Source: Ignavibacteria bacterium
GTDB lineage: Bacteria > Bacteroidota > Ignavibacteria > Kapaibacteriales > UBA961
Length of the DNA: 64,000 nucleotides
NCBI GenBank assembly: GCA_947491315.1
Contig: CANLII010000001.1
Location: forward strand, 186,001-250,000
Direction: 5' to 3'
Shown in pieces: positions 57,555-64,000 of the stretch (positions are counted from its first letter, which is position 1; every line of letters begins with the position of its first letter). The translations under genes were made by a program, and so were the position numbers. Under the pieces are notes generated by a model. It had not been told where the DNA came from. It made no database searches and saw nothing but the letters and a program-made list of their open reading frames with translations.

Positions 57555-59210
57555 CTACATTGTTTTATATTCAGAAAACAAATGCCTGACCTTGTTTCTT
57601 TGATATTTCCCGGTGGAAGTTATCGGTAATTCCTCCGTGAAAACTATACATTTCGGTGATTTTGAAAATGGAAGATGTTCACGACAAAAAGACAATATGT
57701 CTTCAGGGTTCACATTTTCGTGTTCTGGAATGACAAGGGCGCCAACTTCTTCACCATAGACATCATGTTCAAATCCAACGCAGATACCAGCTCTAACTCC
57801 CGGTGCTCTACTTAGTACTTCATCGATTTCTAATGGCGCAATATTCACACCACCTCTGATAATCAACTCTTTCAGTCTACCCGTGATAAAGAAGTAGGGT
57901 TGATCATTTGGACCTTTCATCCAGAAACCCTCATCCCCGGATCTGAACCAACCATATTTGAATGTTTCTTCATTTGCTTTTTCATTATGTAGATATTCTT
58001 TCATCACATTTGATCCTCGAATAACAATCTCACCTCTTGATAATTCAGGGAGGGAATTGCCAGACATATCATGAATTGACATTTCATTCGATGGAATCGG
58101 AGTTCCGATGCTGGGAAAGCCATAGGAAACAAGCATGGTCTTATGAAGAGTATCTGAAAGTTCGAATGGGAGGAAACAAGAATAGCAAGTCGTTTCACTC
58201 AAACCATATCCATGAAGAACTTTGATAGAAAAGCGCTCTTCAAATGATTGTACAAGCTCGCAAGTAAGAGGTCCTGCCCCACAGATGATATGAGAGAGGT
58301 TTTTAGGTCTTAAATACTCTTTATCTTGATAATATTTTTCGAGATAGGCCAAAAGGGTTGGTACAACTGAAACAACGGAAACTTTTTCTGTATCAATGAT
58401 TGGAAAGAAATTCTCTGTTGAAAATTTACGATTCAATACCATTGATGCACCCACCATCAATGGTGTGACAAGTGTTACCACTATACCATTTACATGATGC
58501 ATTGGTAATACACACATCATTGTAGTAAAATCTTGAACTCTATTCCATTTTGCAATGCAATCCGCATCAATCATGAGGTTTTGTTGATCTAGAACAACTG
58601 CTTTGGGAATTCCTGTTGTACCACTGGTATACACAATCAATGCTTCATGATCGAGCATAAAATGCTTTGGTGAGAAGGCAAGTGGTTTGAAAGAATCGAT
58701 GATAGATGTATAAAAGTTATGTCCATCAGTATCGGTATCAACTTCTTGAATTAAGACTTGATTGGGATCTACGAGAGGAGCTATTCTAAAGAGATATTCT
58801 GATCGACATAGCAATAATTTGCAACCGGAATCACGAATGATGAATGTTAATCTCTGATCATCTTCACCCATATTAAGTGGGACAACACTCAGTCCAAGAT
58901 ACCATGCAGCACAATATTGAATGATTGTATCAGGATGATTATGTCCTGCAACTGCAATCCTATCACCTTTCTGTAATCCAATTGAAACATAATAAGCAGA
59001 TGTTTTTCTAATAATATCAATGAATTCATGATAAGTGAATATTGCTGTCTTCTCTTGACCGACATAGTAATGTAGAAATGTTTTTTCTCTTGATTGCTTT
59101 GTATAGTGATCCAGAAATAGATCATGAAAAGATTGATATCGAGGAAGAAGAATTCCATTAGATGTGGAACGAGCATGATGAATGCGATCTTCAAGGGTAT
59201 TCATGGACAT
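57555..59210 (-). CDS. acyl-CoA synthetase / AMP-forming ligase
   Basis: A 551-residue adenylate-forming enzyme that activates a carboxylate as an acyl-AMP then a thioester. The P-loop is VYTSGTTGIPKAVVLD. The acyl pocket segment is HGYGLSETTCYSC, and the nucleotide motif WFRSGDEGFWM precedes the hinge GRLKELIIRGGVNIAPLEID. The C-terminal catalytic Lys lies in STGKYQRNKVRHL. The substrate is unknown, with fatty or carnitine-like acids as guesses. Its ATG overlaps the stop of the upstream permease gene (TAATG). Confidence 0.9.
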   Translation of the reverse strand: MSMNTLEDRIHHARSTSNGILLPRYQSFHDLFLDHYTKQSREKTFLHYYVGQEKTAIFTYHEFIDIIRKTSAYYVSIGLQKGDRIAVAGHNHPDTIIQYCAAWYLGLSVVPLNMGEDDQRLTFIIRDSGCKLLLCRSEYLFRIAPLVDPNQVLIQEVDTDTDGHNFYTSIIDSFKPLAFSPKHFMLDHEALIVYTSGTTGIPKAVVLDQQNLMIDADCIAKWNRVQDFTTMMCVLPMHHVNGIVVTLVTPLMVGASMVLNRKFSTENFFPIIDTEKVSVVSVVPTLLAYLEKYYQDKEYLRPKNLSHIICGAGPLTCELVQSFEERFSIKVLHGYGLSETTCYSCFLPFELSDTLHKTMLVSYGFPSIGTPIPSNEMSIHDMSGNSLPELSRGEIVIRGSNVMKEYLHNEKANEETFKYGWFRSGDEGFWMKGPNDQPYFFITGRLKELIIRGGVNIAPLEIDEVLSRAPGVRAGICVGFEHDVYGEEVGALVIPEHENVNPEDILSFCREHLPFSKSPKCIVFTEELPITSTGKYQRNKVRHLFSEYKTM

Positions 59211-60082
59211 TATTCTTTATTTCCTAGTAATTTCATTTGAATGAAAGATAGCAATCCTATGATTGCAAACAGTACATAAGCCAGTGCTGCACCATATCCC
59301 ATTGCATCTGTTTTTTCAAATGCATTTGAGAATATGAGATAAACGACAGTTATTGTAGAATTCAAAGGTCCTCCCTTTGTCATTGTGTACATCTCAACGA
59401 ATATCTGCAATGATTTAATGGTTGAAATTACCATCACAAATAAGAGTGTTGGTTTCATCAATGGAAGGGTAATGCGATAGAACATTTGCCAAGCATTCGC
59501 TCCTTGCAATTGCGCAGATTCATAGATATCTTTTGGAATTGACTGCAGACCTGCCAAGAATAACATCATGAAATATCCTGTAGAAAGCCAAACATCCATG
59601 AGCATGACGGACAGAAGAGCCGTTGAAGTTTCTAAGAGAAATCCTTTTTCACTTTGTGGCAATCCAATCATTCCTGTAAGGGCATTGATATATCCATCTT
59701 TTGCATAAAGATTCGTGAATATGAGTGTTATCACAATAACTGAAGTCACCGATGGAAGAAATAATCCTGCACGATAGAAACCGGGATATTTCGCCAATTT
59801 TGAATGGAGCAAAATGGCTAGAAATAATGCACAAATTGTTGAAAGAGGAACAGCTCCAAATGCATAGATAATTGTATTTGAAAGTGCTTTCCAAAACAAT
59901 GGATCAATGCCTATTGTAGCATAATTATCGAAACCAATGAATTCTGAAGTATTTCCCAATGCTTTATAACGAGTAAAACTCATATACAAAGCATAGAATA
60001 AAGGATATATCCAAAATACTCCGAGTTTAACGATCCACGGAGTGAGAAATCCAAAAGCTATATGTGACTTTTTTGTGTTCAT
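59210..60082 (-). CDS. sugar-type ABC transporter permease (MalF/UgpA-like)
   Basis: A 290-residue permease with six hydrophobic segments. The EAA loop is in KDIYESAQLQGANAWQMFY followed by ITLPLMKP. The opening segment GFLTPWIVKLGVFWIYPLF and the TKGGPLNSTITVVYLIF motif are typical of carbohydrate-uptake (CUT1) permeases. No partner permease, ATPase or solute-binding protein is in the window, so the complex must be completed from elsewhere. Confidence 0.88.
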   Translation of the reverse strand: MNTKKSHIAFGFLTPWIVKLGVFWIYPLFYALYMSFTRYKALGNTSEFIGFDNYATIGIDPLFWKALSNTIIYAFGAVPLSTICALFLAILLHSKLAKYPGFYRAGLFLPSVTSVIVITLIFTNLYAKDGYINALTGMIGLPQSEKGFLLETSTALLSVMLMDVWLSTGYFMMLFLAGLQSIPKDIYESAQLQGANAWQMFYRITLPLMKPTLLFVMVISTIKSLQIFVEMYTMTKGGPLNSTITVVYLIFSNAFEKTDAMGYGAALAYVLFAIIGLLSFIQMKLLGNKE

Positions 60083-60109
60083 AAAAAAAGGGATACCGAA
60101 GTATCCCTT
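60083..60109 (-). terminator. terminator after the T9SS cargo gene
   Basis: A 9-bp stem (AAGGGATAC / GTATCCCTT) with a TTCG tetraloop on the minus strand is followed by a T run that ends at the permease start codon. It separates the cargo gene from the permease-ligase pair. Confidence 0.88.
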
Positions 60110-60117
60110 AGGTTTTA

Positions 60118-62283
60118 TTAGGGTTGAACGATAAATGTACCAGTCTTGATTTCGGCATCACCAATCATTTTGAATATATACATTCCGGCAGGCAAACCTG
60201 ATGGTATGATTGCTGAATGCAATGCACCTTGTAGGGTGAGTGTTTCAATAGTATGCAATTCCTGACCGGAGAGATTCAAGATCTTGAGAATTGGTTGATT
60301 GACAGTAATAATCTCACATTGAATGAGAGCTGTCGTGCGGACTGGATGCGGTGTAATCTCAAACTGTCCTGAAATGACATCTTCTTCAATCGATACTGCA
60401 CCCAATGCAATATCTGCATTTGTTCTAGGAACGAGTTTGTAATTGCCGAATGAGAAATACATAATACCGGTAAGATTTTTTATTCCTGTGCCACGTGCCA
60501 AAACGGTTTTTCCAGATGTTGATGAAGATCCATATGTCGATGATCCATCATCAGTTTCAACGCGCATTTTGGAGAGTGATTCGGTTGCTGAATTATACAA
60601 ACTTGCATTTACGACATTCAATTCACCAAAATTGGAAGCTCCATCAGCATTTGAATCAGTTACAATGACATTCTGCAAAGTGACAAGCATACTTTCCCAT
60701 TGTTCAGCGGAAGTTGTTCCTTGTGATTTTCTGGCAAAGTCTGTGGTTGAAACTAGGACAGGTGCAAATGCATCACCTTCTGTCGAGATAAGTTGTGTTT
60801 CTTGCGCATTAACTGAATCAATAGATGTTACACCAAAATTTTCACGGATGATTCCGGTAACCTTAACTTTGGCTCCTCTTGGAAAAGCACGAACCACACT
60901 TGATGGAGATGTAGTGCGGACAAATAGACCTGAATAAGGAGTAATTGCATCTTGTACATATACTCTTGGTGCATTTACGGCTTCATTTGGAATATCAGAT
61001 GCAGATGCTGTAACTGTTCCGGTGATTGAAATGGAATATCCTTCATACACAGATCCACCATTCGCTTGAAGTTTTTCTCTTATATCCGCAATTTTTGGAG
61101 CGCGGTCAAGAATTCGATAATAAAAGCCAGTAGTATCTCCCAAAGGTGATTTTAGAGAAAGACCAGATTCATCATTGACTCTTACAAACCATTTGGCTAA
61201 AGCAGTTCCGTTTTGAATAGCAGAAAAAACTGGAATTGTAGCTGTCCACAATGTATCATTCACTTTTTGGGCATTTGCTGAATCTAATGCAGATCCATCA
61301 AAAGAATAATAGGCTTTTACGGATGCGACAGGCAAAGCACCTTGTTTAATACCAATTGCAATCGGCACTGTTTCACTAGAGGCCGGAAATGCTTTTGCTC
61401 TCGTAGAACGAATGCTTGTTATAACAGGAGGTGCAGAACCCATATCCAATTCAATATCCTCGGGCATACCAGGTGAAAGCATGAAGGGAACAGGTTGGCC
61501 GGCAATATTATTTGTTGAGATATAGCCACGGATCTTCTTAATCTTCGTGCCTTCAGTCGGTGCTGTATATGTTCCAAGTTGAACTGCATCGGTTCTATAA
61601 TGATTGGACTGATCTCTTAGATAGATCTCATTTCCATCGGCATCGGATAGAATAATGGTACTTCTCTGATTCGTACCTTTTACTAAACTTGATACAATCA
61701 AATTTGAAAATTCTACTTTCATTCCTACATATTTACTGCCGGAAGCAACATTGTAAGTGGCGGCGGTTACCTTTCCAGAATTAAAGTTGGAAACCAAAGC
61801 AGCAGGAGGTGTAGGAAGAGTGATTTCATCATCTATGAATTCAACTATTCCAGTTGATAAAACTTCTCCTTGAGTTGTGCCCAATTTATTGTTAATTGGA
61901 AATGCTGTAACTCTGATGACCACTTCAATTAATTGTCCTTTTTTTAATCGTACAAAATTGGAAGCAACATTTGAAGTATCACATAAAATTGGCATTCCTG
62001 CAAACTCAATAGCATTTTGATCTTGAAGATAGATTGCATAGTTGCGATTGCCCGCAATCATGATCTTTCTTGTATCATCAGGAAAATTTACAACCGGTGG
62101 AATGGAAACCACTCCACGAACAATGACTGTATCACCAACTGTGGGAGCATTCAATGAACCAGCTAAGAGTGAATCAGCAGGTATATTCATGATCTCCATG
62201 ATGGTCTTTTTGGGATAATTCTGCGCTTGTACATTGATTGACATTAAAGCCAGAATTGAACAAACTAGTACAACATGTTTCAT
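60118..62283 (-). CDS. T9SS cargo protein with OB-like domains
   Basis: A 721-residue secreted protein. The signal peptide ends INVQAQ. Beta-rich modules at about 45-150, 160-265 and 400-620 contain V-x-V-x-G-x-V strands (VGDTVIVRGVVSIPP, YSISITGTVTAS), resembling OB-fold/DUF5689-like segments. The last ~80 residues are a T9SS sorting domain: FEITPHPVRTTALIQCE, ILKILNLSGQELHT, then SGLPAGMYIFKMIGD. The enzymatic function is not apparent. It is probably co-transcribed with the next cargo gene 12 bp upstream. Confidence 0.75.
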   Translation of the reverse strand: MKHVVLVCSILALMSINVQAQNYPKKTIMEIMNIPADSLLAGSLNAPTVGDTVIVRGVVSIPPVVNFPDDTRKIMIAGNRNYAIYLQDQNAIEFAGMPILCDTSNVASNFVRLKKGQLIEVVIRVTAFPINNKLGTTQGEVLSTGIVEFIDDEITLPTPPAALVSNFNSGKVTAATYNVASGSKYVGMKVEFSNLIVSSLVKGTNQRSTIILSDADGNEIYLRDQSNHYRTDAVQLGTYTAPTEGTKIKKIRGYISTNNIAGQPVPFMLSPGMPEDIELDMGSAPPVITSIRSTRAKAFPASSETVPIAIGIKQGALPVASVKAYYSFDGSALDSANAQKVNDTLWTATIPVFSAIQNGTALAKWFVRVNDESGLSLKSPLGDTTGFYYRILDRAPKIADIREKLQANGGSVYEGYSISITGTVTASASDIPNEAVNAPRVYVQDAITPYSGLFVRTTSPSSVVRAFPRGAKVKVTGIIRENFGVTSIDSVNAQETQLISTEGDAFAPVLVSTTDFARKSQGTTSAEQWESMLVTLQNVIVTDSNADGASNFGELNVVNASLYNSATESLSKMRVETDDGSSTYGSSSTSGKTVLARGTGIKNLTGIMYFSFGNYKLVPRTNADIALGAVSIEEDVISGQFEITPHPVRTTALIQCEIITVNQPILKILNLSGQELHTIETLTLQGALHSAIIPSGLPAGMYIFKMIGDAEIKTGTFIVQP

Positions 62284-62295
62284 AACTAACCTTTA

Positions 62296-64000
62296 TTATT
62301 TAATGATGAGAAATTTACCTGTTTTAATTGACCCGTTACTTTCATCTTTCACTTGAACTATATACATTCCTGAAGCCAAAGCTTGATCTTTGTCGGATAT
62401 TAGATCCCAAGCATGTATGCCACCGGCGAATTGTATGTCTGATGTATTAACATTGCCGGTCTGCAAAAACCAATCAATGTTTTGTCCATGTGAACTCCCT
62501 TGTTCATGCAATAGAGTTCGCACTTTGTCTCCGGAGAGGGTATAGATTGAAATTATGGCTTTTTGAGGAAGATTATAGAAATACAATTTCCTTCCTCTTT
62601 CCATATTAGCTTTTGCATCCCAAGAAGCTGAAACTGAATATGGATTAGGAAAAATACCAATTTCAGTTGCTGTATCTGCTTGATTGGTTGTTGTTCCAGG
62701 AATGATTGTTATTTCATTTGCCAATAGACTGGATTCCAGAGAAGGCAAACCTGCTTCTGCATCACCATCACTAAATGCTGTCAGAGTAATTGAATATTGC
62801 CATCCATTGAGTAAGTCTTTCATTGGATACATATAATGATATCCTACTGTGTCCCCATCGAAAAATAGAGCTTTAGGATTACCTTGTTCATCCTTGATGC
62901 GAATTTCATCAAAACCATTATCGAAGAACAATGCATTTTGAGGTTTATCATATGAAGCCAGCATTGTCCAATCATTTGTTGATTGTGAAAAATCTTTAGG
63001 ATTGGTCCTATAAATTCTATACCCTTCAAAATTCTTTTTATTGGTCAATAAATCTTTTGCATTCTCTGCATTATCAGACCAATAAAGAATTGCTTGTCTA
63101 TCTTTCACATCAATGCGCATTTTTGGAGATGGAGGAGGGGAGGGAAGTATGTACCGTACAATTGAGCCATCACCTTTGAGGTCGATTTCATTTGTGTCCA
63201 GCATATTATTTCCATTCACATCGGTTCCATTATAAGCTCTTTGAGCCCAACCGGAATTATTGATGAGAATTGACCTTGTCTGATCATCATTTCTTTCAGG
63301 ACTTCCCGGCTTCTTTGCACAAATGACCGCAAATGTGACATTCACGGAATCTCCGGGATATATTCTTGAGAATGGTCCTACCGATAATAATTGTGAGCGA
63401 TTTCCTGCTTTTGAAATCAATTTATCCGCATCAGCCATGGTAACTTGATTCAAAAAGGTTGAAGATAATCGACGATACTTTTCAATATCATTTTGTGGTG
63501 ATTGCAACCATTCATCGCCTCTGGTATCTTGAAATGCCCATACATTATAATGCGTGTTCTTTTGAATGGGATCCGTACCAAGCAGTCGAATTGCGGCATA
63601 ATTATCTGCCAGACCATTGTCACCGGAAATATCCCATTCATACATCATGCGCATGGAATCAATCAATGCATTTCCACCTGCACGATAGAAATCACCACCT
63701 CGAGGCGCTCTGATTGATGTATTTCGTATGACCAGATCTGTCCAAAAACCAATATATGCACTATCAATCGGTGCATTAGAGACATTTCTAATGGAATAGG
63801 TCAGTAGCACAAAATAATCTGCAAAAGGATAATTCCAAGCATATGATTGAAACTTGACTTCAATTCCCAAAGGATAATCATGTCCGGGAATCTTTTGATT
63901 CAATTCAGGCACAAATAGATTGGTATCCGTGAAGACTGTTACATAATCCCTATGACTAATTGCCTTGGGAGTAAAAAACAAATCATTTGGAAGCGAAGAA
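62296..64000 (-). CDS. T9SS cargo protein, 5' end beyond the window
   Basis: The frame is open to the window edge, so the N-terminus is missing. About 568 residues are visible. There is a fibronectin-like region (about 290-420 of the visible part: RQAILYWSDNAENAKDLL, then FEGYRIYRTNPKDFSQS). The end is a T9SS-type sorting domain: IFPNPYSVSASWDAKA, then FYNLPQKAIISIYTLSGDKV and SGMYIVQVKDESNG. The family resembles large secreted FCB surface proteins; its function is unknown. Confidence 0.8.
   Translation of the reverse strand, partial: SSLPNDLFFTPKAISHRDYVTVFTDTNLFVPELNQKIPGHDYPLGIEVKFQSYAWNYPFADYFVLLTYSIRNVSNAPIDSAYIGFWTDLVIRNTSIRAPRGGDFYRAGGNALIDSMRMMYEWDISGDNGLADNYAAIRLLGTDPIQKNTHYNVWAFQDTRGDEWLQSPQNDIEKYRRLSSTFLNQVTMADADKLISKAGNRSQLLSVGPFSRIYPGDSVNVTFAVICAKKPGSPERNDDQTRSILINNSGWAQRAYNGTDVNGNNMLDTNEIDLKGDGSIVRYILPSPPPSPKMRIDVKDRQAILYWSDNAENAKDLLTNKKNFEGYRIYRTNPKDFSQSTNDWTMLASYDKPQNALFFDNGFDEIRIKDEQGNPKALFFDGDTVGYHYMYPMKDLLNGWQYSITLTAFSDGDAEAGLPSLESSLLANEITIIPGTTTNQADTATEIGIFPNPYSVSASWDAKANMERGRKLYFYNLPQKAIISIYTLSGDKVRTLLHEQGSSHGQNIDWFLQTGNVNTSDIQFAGGIHAWDLISDKDQALASGMYIVQVKDESNGSIKTGKFLIIK

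Noticed and set aside
60443-60937. 164-residue open frame on the + strand
   Set aside because: It is the antisense shadow of the T9SS cargo gene, whose frame shows a signal peptide and sorting domain. The shadow has no recognisable domain.

Overview
The window is gene-dense bacterial chromosome (about 55 protein genes and one tRNA). It is AT-rich, and every intergenic gap is shorter than about 150 bp. I see no phage, insertion sequence, CRISPR array or rRNA. Several features point to a Gram-negative member of the Bacteroidota/Chlorobiota (FCB) assemblage. There are several secreted proteins with type IX secretion (T9SS) C-terminal sorting domains, KDO (LPS) synthesis genes (kdsC-like, kdsB), an OmpA-family protein, a TonB-receptor-like barrel, bshB1 (bacillithiol), a menaquinone/ubiquinone methyltransferase, and promoter-like sites of the Bacteroidota type (TTG-N20-TAnnTTTG upstream of tRNA-Lys). 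A lineage near Ignavibacteria/Kapabacteria would fit, but that placement is inference.

Layout. 1-6.3 kb: tail of an unknown gene, an HU-family protein, pyrB broken by a 49-bp tandem duplication, a CASTOR/POLLUX-like RCK channel, an ECF sigma/anti-sigma pair and an aldehyde dehydrogenase. 6.4-9.2 kb: LOG-family protein and an APC/KimA-like permease. 9.2-15.7 kb: two tandem paralogous T9SS-exported Asp-box beta-propellers; the first is frameshifted by a perfect 31-bp duplication. 15.9-24.8 kb: biotin-dependent acyl-CoA carboxylase beta subunit, a five-gene Yej/Opp-type peptide ABC transporter and a YitT protein. 24.9-34.4 kb: tRNA-Lys, an outer-membrane protein, ECF sigma plus LytR_C protein, EVE protein, recX, DUF4397 lipoprotein, prfA, OmpA-family protein, secG and a LolC/E-like permease. 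34.4-46.2 kb: ppk1, lamin-tail-domain protein, glutaryl-CoA-dehydrogenase-like enzyme, glycosyltransferase, nth, ABC-F ATPase, a DUF4505-hotdog fusion, Ppx/GppA, prmA and a glutaminyl-cyclase-like M28 lipoprotein. 46.3-57.6 kb: a long + strand run (kdsC-like, YtxH, DUF948-like, mfd, kdsB, cmk, ispH, small membrane protein, bshB1, TonB-like receptor, menG/ubiE, two small lipoproteins). 57.6-64 kb: acyl-CoA ligase with an orphan sugar-type ABC permease, then two T9SS cargo proteins, the second cut by the window edge.

How the genes fit together. The peptide importer, the acyl-CoA carboxylase, the acyl-CoA dehydrogenase and the aldehyde dehydrogenase suggest a peptide/amino-acid-using heterotroph. 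Polyphosphate synthesis (ppk1) and a Ppx/GppA phosphatase are both present. The envelope block supplies KDO, isoprenoid and menaquinone steps.

I found no convincing new multi-gene system. The most useful observations are the two frame-breaking tandem duplications (possibly assembly artefacts), the DUF4505-thioesterase fusion, the paralogous propeller pair and the Bacteroidota-type promoter evidence.
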